Shown here piece by piece: positions 8,040-17,117 of a stretch of 56,735 bases of DNA. The position numbers and the translations under genes were made by a program. Below the pieces are notes generated by a model. That model saw only the letters and a program-made list of their open reading frames with translations, made no database searches and was not told where the DNA came from. The first letter of the stretch is position 1, and each line of letters starts with the position of its first letter. Source of the stretch: Thioalbus denitrificans (lineage in GTDB: Bacteria > Pseudomonadota > Gammaproteobacteria > DSM-26407); NCBI RefSeq assembly GCF_003337735.1, contig NZ_QPJY01000002.1, positions 626,784-683,518 on the forward strand, written 5' to 3'.

Positions 8040-8999
8040 ATGCTCGATACCCGTCCCTACCTGAGCGAAACCGACTTCCCGACCATTCGCCGCAAGGCCC
8101 TGGAACTTCTCCAGGTCAACCTCGGCTATCGCTGCAACCAGCGATGCCAGCACTGCCACGTCAACGCCGGCCCGAACCGGACCGAGGTGATGACCCGCGA
8201 GACCCTGGACCAGGTTCTCGAATACCTCGTCAGGTCCGGGGCGCACACCCTCGATCTGACCGGCGGAGCGCCTGAGCTCAACCCACATTTCCGCGACACG
8301 GTGCGCTTCGCCCGCGAGCGGGGTATCCGGGTCATCGATCGCTGCAACCTCACCATCCTCTCCGAGCCTGGCCAGGAGGACCTGGCGCGATTCCTCGCCG
8401 ACCAGGGCGTCGAGGTGGTGGCCTCGCTGCCCTGCTACCTGGAGGAGAACGTGGACGGCCAGCGGGGCAGGGGCGTCTATCAGGGGAGCATCACCGGCCT
8501 GCGCAAGCTCAATGCCCTGGGTTACGGCCAGCCGGACAGCGGCCTGCTGCTCAACCTGGTCTACAATCCCACCGGCCCCTATCTCCCCCCGCCACAGGCC
8601 GACCTGGAGGCCGACTACAAGCGTGAATTGTCAGAACGTTATGGCGTTAAATTCAACCATCTTATGACAATCACGAACATGCCTATCGCCCGCTTCGGCA
8701 GCACCCTCCTCTCCCGGGGTCAGTTCGACGAGTACATGGTGCTGCTGCGTGACAGCCACCAGGATGCCAACCTGGCCTCGGTCATGTGCCGGAACCTCCT
8801 CAGCGTGGACTGGCGTGGCTACGTCTATGACTGCGATTTCAACCAGATGCTGCACCTTCCTGCAGGATTGGAGAAACATCCGCTGCACATCACTCAACTC
8901 CGCCGACGCACCCTGGAAGGCGCCCCCATCCGGGTGGGGGAACACTGCTACGGCTGCACCGCCGGCAACGGCAGCAGCTGCGGCGGCGCGCTGAGCTGA
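8040..8999 (+). CDS. arsS: Arsenosugar biosynthesis radical SAM protein ArsS
   Basis: A 319-residue radical SAM enzyme that attaches the adenosyl group to methylated arsenic in arsenosugar synthesis. The 4Fe-4S motif CxxxCxxC is C32-C36-C39 in RCNQRCQHCH. DLTGGAPELNPHF is the GGE-like SAM-binding region. The C-terminal CYGCTAGNGSSCGG supplies auxiliary cluster cysteines, and CRNLL and VYDCDFNQ add further cysteines. Some family members use selenocysteine; all positions here read as ordinary cysteine. ATG 8040 gives the usual family length; the frame is open upstream but unsupported. It belongs with the TIGR04282/04283 pair at 1.1-2.4 kb. A reversed CCTGT repeat cassette begins right after its stop. 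Confidence 0.93.
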   Translation: MLDTRPYLSETDFPTIRRKALELLQVNLGYRCNQRCQHCHVNAGPNRTEVMTRETLDQVLEYLVRSGAHTLDLTGGAPELNPHFRDTVRFARERGIRVIDRCNLTILSEPGQEDLARFLADQGVEVVASLPCYLEENVDGQRGRGVYQGSITGLRKLNALGYGQPDSGLLLNLVYNPTGPYLPPPQADLEADYKRELSERYGVKFNHLMTITNMPIARFGSTLLSRGQFDEYMVLLRDSHQDANLASVMCRNLLSVDWRGYVYDCDFNQMLHLPAGLEKHPLHITQLRRRTLEGAPIRVGEHCYGCTAGNGSSCGGALS

Positions 9000-9180
9000 A
9001 TTGTTCTTAGGAATGGACAGGATTTACAGGATTTCACAGGATTTTTTCCTCCGGGTTGAGGGGCTGAGGGTGCAGAGGGTTCAGGGGTTTTGGCCTGGGT
9101 TCCATCGCCCCGGGGGCGGGCCTTCCACAGGCTTCGATCGGGCCCCGGGCCCAAACCTTTATCCTTTATCCCTTATCCCC
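9000..9180. repeat. Dispersed cassette copy between convergent genes
   Basis: Starts 13 nt after the arsS stop with ACAGGATTTACAGGATT direct repeats, then the CGCCCCGGGGGCGGGCC hairpin module near 9105-9122. No coding capacity. Confidence 0.8.
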
Positions 9181-10344
9181 TCAAACCTCCACGACCACCA
9201 GTGGCACCGTGAGCTCCCGCTCCGAGATTCCGCCGTGCACCCCCACCAGGTCGTAGTGCCGTTCGCCGTACAGGTAATCGCGGATGGTCCAGTTGTCCTC
9301 CATGGCCAGGGCGTAGTGACCGATGCGATCCCGCAGCCGCGGGTGGGGCTCCCCCAGGCCGAACCACCCCTCCTCCAGCAGTGCCGCGCTCTCCAGCAGC
9401 CGCGCCCGGCCGGCGAACATCTCGCGCACGTAGGCCTCGAAGTCGGCCTCCGCCCCGGGGCGGACATAACAGTAGGCAAAACGCCGCTCACCGCACAGGG
9501 GCAGCTGCAGGCAGTCGGCCAGGCCGGGATGGTCGTCCAGGTCGATGGTGGACTCCGGCGCGGTGTCGATGAAGCCGTGATCGGCGCTGATCACCACCAG
9601 GGTGTCGGTGCCTGACAGCTGCGCCAGGAGCCCGCCGATGGCGTTTTCCAGCGCCGCCAGGTGGGCAGCCGCCTCGGGACTGGCGATGCCGTGCTCATGG
9701 GCCAGCCGGTCCAGCTCGGGCCAGTAGGCGTAGACATAGCGGCGCCCGGCGGCGGTCGTGGTAAGGCTGGCGCGGATGGCGTCGCAGAAGCTCTCCAGGC
9801 CGGTGAAGGGCACCCGCCGGGCACTTCCGGTGTGGGCGCGGTTGAAGTCCGACTCGATGATGTGGGCCGGCGCGATCGCCACGCTCTCGGGCGGCAGGCG
9901 GTCGAAAACGGGTGTGTGGCCGAAGAAGGCCCCCACGTCCATGCCCCCCTCCCCCAGCGGCGACCCGCCGTGACGGGGCCGGAAAGGCAGCACCGCCAGC
10001 ACGTCGCCGAGCTCGCGGAAGTACATGTGCCAGCCGGTGAGACCGTGCTGCTGCGGCGCCTCGGCGGTCAGGTAGGTGGTGATGGCCGAGGCGGTGGTGG
10101 GGGGGAAGACCGAGGTCATGGGACCGCGCAGGTGCCGCTCCAGCACCCCCCCGGCGCCGGATCCCGTGAGCGTGTCGTAGCCCAGTCCGTCGATGACCAG
10201 CAGCAGCACCTGCCGCGCCGCGCCCACCTGTCCGGGCGGCAGCAGCCGCAGCGGCGCATAGTCCGTGGCGCCGCCCCCCAGACCTTCCACCAGGGAGGCC
10301 ATGAGGTTGACGATACTGCCGCCATGGTAATCGGGCAGTGGCAT
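9181..10344 (-). CDS. Alkaline-phosphatase-superfamily phosphodiesterase / nucleotide pyrophosphatase
   Basis: A 387-residue enzyme of the type I phosphodiesterase/nucleotide pyrophosphatase family. VIDGLGYDTL near residue 51 gives the first metal aspartate. SVFPPTTASA near residue 80 carries the threonine nucleophile. ELDRLAHEHG, VVISADHGFID and GVHGGIS provide the remaining metal ligands. There is no signal peptide, so it is probably cytoplasmic. It converges on arsS and shares the gap with it. A link to arsenosugar chemistry, for example hydrolysing a phosphodiester intermediate, is only a neighbourhood inference. Confidence 0.85.
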   Translation of the reverse strand: MPLPDYHGGSIVNLMASLVEGLGGGATDYAPLRLLPPGQVGAARQVLLLVIDGLGYDTLTGSGAGGVLERHLRGPMTSVFPPTTASAITTYLTAEAPQQHGLTGWHMYFRELGDVLAVLPFRPRHGGSPLGEGGMDVGAFFGHTPVFDRLPPESVAIAPAHIIESDFNRAHTGSARRVPFTGLESFCDAIRASLTTTAAGRRYVYAYWPELDRLAHEHGIASPEAAAHLAALENAIGGLLAQLSGTDTLVVISADHGFIDTAPESTIDLDDHPGLADCLQLPLCGERRFAYCYVRPGAEADFEAYVREMFAGRARLLESAALLEEGWFGLGEPHPRLRDRIGHYALAMEDNWTIRDYLYGERHYDLVGVHGGISERELTVPLVVVEV

Positions 10345-10787
10345 GATGAAAGCACTCCGCGGAGGGACCGGTACTTAAAGTGCCACAGGGCGGGAACAGG
10401 TGGAACCTTCCGCCGACTGTCCGCCGCGAGGACGCGCCTCCCGTAGGTGCAGATTCATCTGCACACCCCGGCGGCCCGATCGAAGCCTGTGGGAGGCCCG
10501 CCCCCGGGGCGATGGGGGCATTGGCCGGAACCCATGGGCTCACCAACAGCTGGCCCCGCCCAAGGCCCCCACACAAGAATCCCGTCAATCCTGTAAATCC
10601 TGTCCATTCAAAACCAATCGCGGCGGGGGCGCCGCGCCCAAGCCCCGCGGCGGCCGGGTGTTGCATCCGGGACCCGTCGCCGGTGTACCATCCTGACGAG
10701 CTTTTTGCCCCGGATATCGCCGTAAACACCGTCGGCGGGATCCCGATGATCGGCAGAAATGGCAGCCACCGCACAGGCAGCGTACCC
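10345..10787. repeat. Cassette copy between divergent genes
   Basis: A full cassette runs from about 10430 to 10620: GTGCAGAT/ATCTGCAC palindrome, REP hairpin, and CCTGT repeats. Here it lies at 5' ends of both neighbours, an exception to the usual 3'-end placement. 10345-10425 and 10650-10787 must hold the promoters of the two divergent genes, but no convincing hexamers stand out. Confidence 0.7.
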
Positions 10788-11405
10788 ATGACCGATCCCG
10801 TCCAGTGCGAATTCATCAGCTGGAACCGCTGCGCCGGGCTCGGCCTGCGGCTGGCCCGGCGGGTGGTGGAATCAGGCTACCGCCCGACGCTCATCGTGGC
10901 GGTGGGCCGCGGGGGCTGGATGCCCGCCCGCATCCTCTCCGACCGCCTCGGACAGATGAACCTCGCCAGCGTGAAGATCGAGCACTACCGTGCCGCCCAC
11001 AAGGCGCCGGAAACCATCATCCGCTATCCCCTCCCCGCGACCGTGGACGGCGAGCGGATCCTGCTGGTGGACGACGTGAGCGACAGCGGCGACACCTTCG
11101 TGGCGGCGCTCGCCCATCTCAGGAGCCGGGGCGAGCCGCAGGCGGTGCGGACCGCCGTGCTCCACCACAAGACCGTCTCCCGCCACACCCCGGACTACTT
11201 CGCCGCCCGGGTGGTGAAGTGGCGCTGGATCATCTACCCCTGGGCCGTCACCGAGGATCTCGTCACCCTGCTGCGGGAGGCTGGCGCCGATCCCGACGAT
11301 CCGGCCCGGGCGGGAGAAATCCTCCGCCGACGCCACGGCCTGCGCATCCCGCGGGCACTGCTGGCGGAGGTGCTGACAGCCCTGCGGGAAGGGGTGTGGA
11401 AATAG
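10788..11405 (+). CDS. Phosphoribosyltransferase (COG2236-like)
   Basis: A 205-residue type I phosphoribosyltransferase-fold protein. ILLVDDVSDSGDTF near residues 91-104 is the PRPP-binding loop, and LIVAVGRGGWMPARIL near residue 35 is the pyrophosphate loop. The set resembles predicted xanthine/hypoxanthine-type transferases; the base used cannot be told. ATG 10788 is chosen; an in-frame ATG at 10746 would add 14 unconserved residues. The gene stands alone and is followed by two tandem repeat cassettes. Confidence 0.82.
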   Translation: MTDPVQCEFISWNRCAGLGLRLARRVVESGYRPTLIVAVGRGGWMPARILSDRLGQMNLASVKIEHYRAAHKAPETIIRYPLPATVDGERILLVDDVSDSGDTFVAALAHLRSRGEPQAVRTAVLHHKTVSRHTPDYFAARVVKWRWIIYPWAVTEDLVTLLREAGADPDDPARAGEILRRRHGLRIPRALLAEVLTALREGVWK

Positions 11406-11853
11406 CCCGGCGGCCCGAACGAAGCCTGTGGGAGGCCCGCCCCCGGGGCGATGGGGCATTGGCCGGAACCCATGGGCTCACCAACACCTGGCCCCGCCCA
11501 AGGCCCCCCACACAGAATCCCGTCCATCCTGTCCTTTCAAAACCAATCGCCGCGAGGGCGCGCCTCCCGTAGGTGCAGATTCATCTGCACACCCCCGGCG
11601 GCCCGACCAAAGCCTGTGGGAGGCCCGCCCCCGGGGCGATGGGGCATTGGCCGGAGCCTATGGGCTCACCAACACCTAGCCCCGCCCAAAGCCCCACACA
11701 CAGAATCCCGTCAATCCTGTAAATCCTGTCCATTACTAAAACCGCGACGGCCCGGCCCACTGGCTCCCCCCCTTTCCTGTCCCTTTCCCTCCCCACCTGC
11801 TATGAAACTATTCATATGCGGAGACCCTGCATGCGCCAGACAAGGACCCTGCC
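11406..11853. repeat. Two tandem cassette copies plus a short dyad
   Basis: One partial (11405-11540) and one full (11545-11740) cassette copy in the same orientation. Upstream of the next gene, TATGAA and TTCATA form a dyad with a 4-bp gap (11801-11816), a possible operator or -10 region. No other gene is visible. Confidence 0.65.
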
Positions 11854-12246
11854 ATGACCACCGAAGCCGACCCCATCGAGGGCACCTGGTACGAGAGTCC
11901 TCTCAAGAGCCGCCCCTTCCAGGTGGTGGCGGTGGACGAGGCGGCGGCGATCGTGGCCATCCAGTACCACGACGGCGAACTGGAGCCGCTGGATCTGGAG
12001 GCCTGGTACGAACTGGACCTCGAACCCATCGAGCCGCCGGAGGACTGGACCGGACCCCTCGATGATGTGGAGCTGGACGATCTCGAGCTCACCGACAGCC
12101 AGATGAGCGATGAGGACTGGCTCGAGCCCGTGGGCGAGCATGCCCGCCCCCGCGGCAACGGCGCCGAGCCGCCCGAGGAGGAGGAGCTCGACGACTGGGG
12201 GGAAGGGCGCCCGGAGGAAGAGCCGCTGGACGAGGACCGCTATTGA
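11854..12246 (+). CDS. DUF6763 family protein
   Basis: 130 residues, strongly acidic. The N-terminal part (about 1-60) has IEGTWYESPLKSRPFQVVAVDE and VAIQYHDGELEPLDLEAWYEL, a small beta-rich domain recognised as DUF6763. The remaining half is a low-complexity Asp/Glu tail ending in EEEPLDEDRY. No membrane segment or catalytic motif is seen and no function is known. The six-copy REP array begins directly after its stop. Confidence 0.7.
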   Translation: MTTEADPIEGTWYESPLKSRPFQVVAVDEAAAIVAIQYHDGELEPLDLEAWYELDLEPIEPPEDWTGPLDDVELDDLELTDSQMSDEDWLEPVGEHARPRGNGAEPPEEEELDDWGEGRPEEEPLDEDRY

Positions 12247-13030
12247 GCAGCGATCCGGGCATCGCGGCTGGAAGCCGCTCCTGCGGGGGTGGGCGTGACC
12301 AGGGTGAACCACCACAAGCGGCCAACCTCCCCCCCACCGTAGGAGCGCCATCCTGGCGCGATGGGCACGGCCCCATCCGAAAATCGCGGCTGGAAGCCGC
12401 TCCTGCGGGGTGGGCGTGACCAGGGTGAACCACCACAAGCGGCCAACCTCCCCCCCCCACCGTAGGAGCGCCATCCTGGCGCGATGGGCACGGCCCCATC
12501 CGAAAATCCCGGCTGGAAGCCGCTCCTGCGGGGGTGGGCGTGACCAGGGTGAACCACCACAAGCGGCCAACCTCCCCCCCCCACCGTAGGAGCGCCATCC
12601 TGGCGCGATGGGCACGGCCCCATCCGAAAATCGCGGCTGGAAGCCGCTCCTGCGGGGGTGGGCGTGACCAGGGTGAACCACCACAAGCGGCCGACCTCCC
12701 CCCCCACCGTAGGAGCGCCATCCTGGCGCGATGGGCACGGCCCCATCCGAAAATCGCGGCTGGAAGCCGCTCCTGCGGGGGTGGGCGTGACCAGGGTGAA
12801 CCACCACAAGCGGCCAACCTCCCCCCCCACCGTAGGAGCGCCATCCTGGCGCGATGGGCACGGCCCCATCCGAAAATCGCGGCTGGAAGCCGCTCCTGCG
12901 GGAGTGGGCGTGACCAGGGTGAACCACCACAAGCGGCCAACCTCCCCCCCCACCGTAGGAGCGCCATCCTGGCGCGATGGGCACGGCCCCATCCGAAAAT
13001 CCCGGCTGGAACCCGCTCCTGCGGGGAGGG
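12247..13030. repeat. Six-copy tandem array of a ~123-bp unit with paired REPs
   Basis: The motif GTAGGAGCGCCATCC recurs at 12339, 12462, 12586, 12709, 12832 and 12955 (spacing 123-124 bp). Every unit contains the palindromes GGAGCGCCATCCTGGCGCG and CGGCTGGAAGCCGCTCC. They are joined on one side by a short GGGCACGGCCCCATCCG linker and on the other by a spacer that includes CCACCACAAGCGGCC and a C-tract varying from about 7 to 9. The copies are nearly identical, with the outermost carrying more changes. Long open frames across it are artefacts of the repeat. Confidence 0.93.
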
Positions 13031-13195
13031 GGCCCGGGTCCACATCATATGCCCCGCGGACAAACCATGACCCCTCTCGCAGTTTTTTGATATTTCTTCT
13101 GTTACCGTCGGCCCGAGCGTTCGCCGGACACCCAGCAGGAACCGGCGACAAGCGTCTAAAGAAGAACAACAAATAGACCTGAAGGGGATGCCGGG

Positions 13196-13597
13196 ATGGC
13201 ACCAAGACCCGCAGCCGGCCTGCCCAGCGTCGGACTCGAGCCCATCGACGCCGAGCACGCCCAGGCCGTCGAGCTGATGGACCGCGTCAGGCAGGCCCTG
13301 GAGCACACGCCCGACCGTGTGCAGGAACACCTGTGCCGTCTCACCGGTTTCCTGCTGTCCCACTTCCAGCGCGAGGAGCTGCTGATGCGCGAGCACGGCT
13401 TCTTCGCCTTCCCCCTCCACAAGGCCGAGCACCTGCGCGTGCTGGAGGGGCTGGAGCGGGCCCGCGGCCAACTGGAGCGGGGCGATGTGGAAACCGCCCG
13501 CGGCTACCTGCAGGAAACCCTCCCGGAATGGTTCCACAATCACATCCTGACCATGGACCGGGTGACCGGCCGATGCCTGCTGGAAGCCATCGGGTGA
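13196..13597 (+). CDS. Bacteriohemerythrin
   Basis: A 133-residue single-domain hemerythrin with a di-iron oxygen-binding four-helix bundle. Ligands are recognisable: H21, H56-x3-E60 (HFQRE), H75-x3-H79 (HKAEH) and H116-x4-D121 (HILTMD). The canonical set is complete. ATG 13196 follows GAAGGGG. It is 96 bp upstream of a haem-binding GGDEF-EAL gene on the same strand, so the two are probably co-transcribed. It may deliver or sense O2 for that signalling protein. Confidence 0.9.
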   Translation: MAPRPAAGLPSVGLEPIDAEHAQAVELMDRVRQALEHTPDRVQEHLCRLTGFLLSHFQREELLMREHGFFAFPLHKAEHLRVLEGLERARGQLERGDVETARGYLQETLPEWFHNHILTMDRVTGRCLLEAIG

Positions 13598-13693
13598 GGA
13601 AGCGCCGGGCATCGCCACCGGACCCACCCGGCGCGGGCCCTGACCGCCGCCGCAACCGCGTCCGCTCCCGCGCCCATCCCGCCGCACCGCCCT

Positions 13694-15751
13694 ATGCCTC
13701 CCGCTGACCGGATACCCGGACCGAAACCCCGCAAGCTGCCCCGGGCCACCACCATGGTGCTGCTCTGGACCCTGGCCGTCGCCGTCTCGCTGGCCTGGAA
13801 CACGACCCAGGTCCGGCAGTCGGCCCAGGAGCAGGCCCGCAGCAGCGCCCGCGCCTCCATCGACAAGGACATCAACTACCGCGGCCTGATTGCCGACCTG
13901 GGGGGTGTCTACGCCCGGATCGATGCCGGAGTGGAGCCGAACCCCTTCCTGGCCCATGTCCCGGGGCGCGACGTGGTCACCACCGGGGGCGCCCGGCTGA
14001 CCCTGCTGAACAGCTCCTACTTCATGCGGCTGATCCACGACCGCGAGTTGCACATCGCCAGCCCCGGCCTGCGCGGCCACGCCACCAGCCTCCATCCCCT
14101 GCGCGCCGCCAACGCCCCGGACCCCTGGGAGCGGGCCGGGCTGGAGGCCTTCGCCCAGGGCGCCCGGGAGTGGAGCGGCGTGGAGGAGAGCCCGGACGGG
14201 TCGGTCTTCCGGCTGATGCGCCCGCGCCTCACCACGACCGCCTGCCTGGAGTGCCACGGGCACCAGGGCTACCGGGAGGGGGACGTGCTCGGCGGCATCA
14301 GCGTCACCGTGCCACTCGAGCCCCTCTACGCCCAGGCGCGGGAGCGCACCCTCGTGTTCGGCCTGGGCCATGGCTTCCTGTGGCTGCTGGGCATCGGCGG
14401 CCTCACCCTCGGCTACCGCATCCTGACCGGCAAGGAGGAGGACCTGACCCGGGCGGCCTTCTACGACCCGCTGACCGGGCTGCCCAACCGCACCCTGTTC
14501 ATGGACCGGCTGGAGCAGGCCCTGCTGCGCGCCCAGCGCCACAATGAGCGCGGCGCGCTGTTCTACCTGGATCTCGACCGCTTCAAGCACATCAACGACT
14601 CGCTCGGACACAGCATCGGCGACGGCCTGCTGCGCCAGGTGGCCACCGCCCTGCGCGGACTGCTGCGGGAGGAGGACACGGTGGCCCGGCTGGGCGGGGA
14701 CGAGTTCGTGGTGCTGCTGACCGGCCTGGGCTCCGACCCCGACGCCGCCTTCCTCCATACCCAGACCCTGGCGACGAAGCTGCTCCAGCACCTCTGCCGC
14801 CGCTACCCCGTGGACGGACACGAGCTGTACGTCTCCATCAGCGTGGGCATCACCCTCTTCCCCGAGAACGCCCACACCAGCCAGGACCTGCTCAAGCAGG
14901 CCGACGCGGCCATGTACGAGGCCAAGGACCGGGGCGGCAACGCCTTCCACTTCTACGTGCCGAGCCTGCAGGCGGCGGCCGACCTGCGCCTGCAGATGGA
15001 GAACGATCTGCGCTCGGCGCTGGAGAACGGCGAACTGGTCCTCTACTACCAGCCCCAGGTGGACAGCGAGCGGAACCAGGTGCTGGGCGCCGAGGCCCTG
15101 CTGCGCTGGGAGCATCCCGGCCACGGCCTCACCCACCCGGACGATTTCATCCACATCGCCGAGGAGACCGGTCTCATCCTGGCCATCGGCGAATGGGTGA
15201 TACGGGAGGCCTGCCGCCAGATCCGGGCCTGGGATGGGGAGTCCAGCCGCCGGCCCCTGCCCCAGGTCTCCGTCAACGTCAGTCCGCGCCAGTTCCGTCA
15301 GCCCGACTTCGTGCAGCGGGTGAAGGGCATCCTCGCGGAGACCGGCGTCAGCCCCGGGCGCATCGTGCTGGAGCTCACCGAGCGGATCCTGCTGGAGGAC
15401 ATGGAGGGAGCCGCGGAGCGCATCCGCGAGCTCCAGGCCATCGGCGCCCGCTTCTGCATCGACGACTTCGGGATGGGCTACTCGTCGCTGGCCTACCTGA
15501 AGAACCTGCCCGTGGAGGCGCTCAAGATCGACCGCTCATTCGTTCGGGACATCCCCACTGACCCCAACGACGTGGCCATCGTCGAGACCATCATCGCCAT
15601 GGCCTGGCGCTTCGGGCTGAAAGTCATCGCCGAGGGCGTGGAAACCGAGGAGCAGCTCCACTTCCTCGCCGCCCGCGGCTGCGACGCCTACCAGGGCCAC
15701 CTCCACAGCCACGCCATGCCGGCCGTGGAGTTCGAGCGCCACCTGGGCTGA
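13694..15751 (+). CDS. Membrane c-di-GMP protein: DUF3365 haem sensor, GGDEF and EAL domains
   Basis: 685 residues. A transmembrane helix spans about 21-38 and a second about 217-243. The periplasmic segment between them is DUF3365-like and carries C184-L-E-C-H188, a CxxCH site for covalent haem c. The GGDEF domain (about 255-420) is intact (GGDEF at 334-338) with an RxxD inhibitory site five residues before it (R325-D328). The EAL domain (about 440-680) keeps EALLRW, DDFGMGYSSL, IDRSF and AEGVET, so both activities may be real. A periplasmic redox, O2 or NO signal probably sets c-di-GMP level. The upstream hemerythrin supports gas or redox sensing. Confidence 0.92.
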   Translation: MPPADRIPGPKPRKLPRATTMVLLWTLAVAVSLAWNTTQVRQSAQEQARSSARASIDKDINYRGLIADLGGVYARIDAGVEPNPFLAHVPGRDVVTTGGARLTLLNSSYFMRLIHDRELHIASPGLRGHATSLHPLRAANAPDPWERAGLEAFAQGAREWSGVEESPDGSVFRLMRPRLTTTACLECHGHQGYREGDVLGGISVTVPLEPLYAQARERTLVFGLGHGFLWLLGIGGLTLGYRILTGKEEDLTRAAFYDPLTGLPNRTLFMDRLEQALLRAQRHNERGALFYLDLDRFKHINDSLGHSIGDGLLRQVATALRGLLREEDTVARLGGDEFVVLLTGLGSDPDAAFLHTQTLATKLLQHLCRRYPVDGHELYVSISVGITLFPENAHTSQDLLKQADAAMYEAKDRGGNAFHFYVPSLQAAADLRLQMENDLRSALENGELVLYYQPQVDSERNQVLGAEALLRWEHPGHGLTHPDDFIHIAEETGLILAIGEWVIREACRQIRAWDGESSRRPLPQVSVNVSPRQFRQPDFVQRVKGILAETGVSPGRIVLELTERILLEDMEGAAERIRELQAIGARFCIDDFGMGYSSLAYLKNLPVEALKIDRSFVRDIPTDPNDVAIVETIIAMAWRFGLKVIAEGVETEEQLHFLAARGCDAYQGHLHSHAMPAVEFERHLG

Positions 15752-16114
15752 CCCAATCCGCCCCACCCCCGCAGGCGGCTTCCAGGCGCGACCCACGCCA
15801 ACCCACCGCCAGTGCGCCACAATCCCGCACCTGCACCTCCCCACGGTGCGCGCGGCGCACCCTACGACCGATGCCGGGGGCGCCCCACCCCGTAGGTGCA
15901 GATTCATCTGCACACCCCGGCGGCCCGACCAAAGCCTGTGGGAGGCCCGCCCCCGGAGCGATGGGGCCCATTACGAAGCCTCCAACAGACGGACCGTCAC
16001 CCGATTCCCCGAAGCCACCAGGCAAAATCCCGTCAATCCTGTCCATTCGGACCCACAAACGAAAAAGGGCCAGGCATCGCTGCCTGACCCTTTCGCTGAA
16101 ACTGCTGGAAATCC
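15752..16114. repeat. Cassette copy and tRNA terminator region
   Basis: A full cassette at about 15890-16050 whose CCTGT arm points to the 3' side of tRNA-Ala. It is followed by the tRNA terminator at 16062-16094. 15752-15885 holds degenerate REP fragments, including CCGCAGGCGGCTTCCAGGCG. Confidence 0.75.
16062..16094 (-). terminator. Terminator downstream of tRNA-Ala
   Basis: Minus strand: AGGGTCAGGCA and TGCCTGGCCCT pair (one G-U) around a 4-nt loop and are followed by TTTT. Confidence 0.85.
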
Positions 16115-16190
<76 letters not shown>

Positions 16191-16461
16191 AATGGAGCGC
16201 GTATTTTACACAGCGGCCAGGGGCAATGCTAGAGCCGGCAGGCCCGAATGAACCACCCCCCGCCCAACCCCTGGACGCCACAATGCCGCGCCTTCAAATC
16301 CCCTTCGCAGTGCCACCGGGGCCCGACCGAAGCCTGTGGGAGGCCCGCCCCCGGGGCGATGGGGCACTGGCCGGAACCCATGAACCCTCATACGACAGCA
16401 ACCCTTCAACCCTGGGGAAAAAGTCCTGTCAATCCTGTCCAATCAAACCAGCCGCGGTGGC

Positions 16462-16890
16462 CTACGCCGCCAGTTCGATCCGCAAGCGTCGACCCAGGGC
16501 CTGCACGGCCTCGGCCAGCCGCGGCAGCTTCGAATGGTAATGAGGGTCCAGCAGCCTTCGCACGACTTTCTCGTCCACACCAAGACGACGAGCCAGTTCC
16601 ACCTTGGACACCTTCGCCTCTCGAATTGCCACGTACAAGGCCGCCTTGGCCACCATCTCCGTGGCCGGCGCCACCAGATACTCACCCTCCTGCGACCCAG
16701 AGGGTGACGGGAAGTCCAACCCGTCATCAATGCGAGCTGCGAAAGCCTCCCCCATCGCATCGGCTGCCTGTGCCAACGCATCGTGACGGTCATCACCCTG
16801 GGTGATCACCTCGGGCAAATCCCGGCACGACACAACAAACCCGCCTTCCTCAGCTGGCATCAACAAAACCGGATACTCGAACGCCCTCAT
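16462..16890 (-). CDS. hicB: HicB-family antitoxin
   Basis: 142 residues. The N-terminal HicB fold (PVLLMPAEEGGFVVSCRDLPEVITQGDD) is followed by a C-terminal helix-turn-helix (VSKVELARRLGVDEKVVRRLLDP) that would bind the operon's operator. The start follows CAGGGGATACAC, a good ribosome site, 12 bp after the end of hicA. The partner toxin is frameshifted, so this antitoxin may now be orphaned. Confidence 0.9.
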   Translation of the reverse strand: MRAFEYPVLLMPAEEGGFVVSCRDLPEVITQGDDRHDALAQAADAMGEAFAARIDDGLDFPSPSGSQEGEYLVAPATEMVAKAALYVAIREAKVSKVELARRLGVDEKVVRRLLDPHYHSKLPRLAEAVQALGRRLRIELAA

Positions 16891-16902
16891 GTGTATCCCC
16901 TG

Positions 16903-17117
16903 CTAGAACAATTCGTCTTCCTGCAAGCCAAGCTGCTTCAACATGGCGTAATAGGTGCCACGCTTCAGCTCATCCCTGGGATTCCGCACAATGGTGTAGC
17001 GATCGCATAGTAAAGGGTCTGATGACTTCCCTTCCCACGCTTGGCATCCACACGCACGTCAACACCACGACGCCTGGCCAATCCCTTGACCAGTTTGATG
17101 AATTCGCTTCCCTTCAT
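16903..17117 (-). pseudogene. hicA: hicA toxin with a one-base frameshift
   Basis: The frame from ATG 17115-17117 gives MKGSEFIKLVKGL and KRGKGSHQTLYY, which is HicA including the catalytic His in GSHQ. It then runs into unrelated residues and stops early (50 residues). Inserting one base after TACTATG (about 17004-17006) restores DRYTIVRNPRDELKRG and MLKQLGLQEDELF ending at the TAG at 16903-16905, for about 71 residues. The continuation is clearly homologous, so this is a one-base deletion or a sequencing error. The toxin would be inactive as written. Confidence 0.85.

Noticed and set aside
1-13030. The tandem arrays as CRISPR loci
   Set aside because: Units are ~122 bp, the intervening sequence is identical between copies, there are no unique spacers and no cas genes.
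12089-15154. A 1,021-codon minus-strand open frame across the REP array and the GGDEF-EAL gene
   Set aside because: It is the antisense shadow of a well-supported gene plus repeat sequence; high GC removes stops. The product is low-complexity and has no domain.
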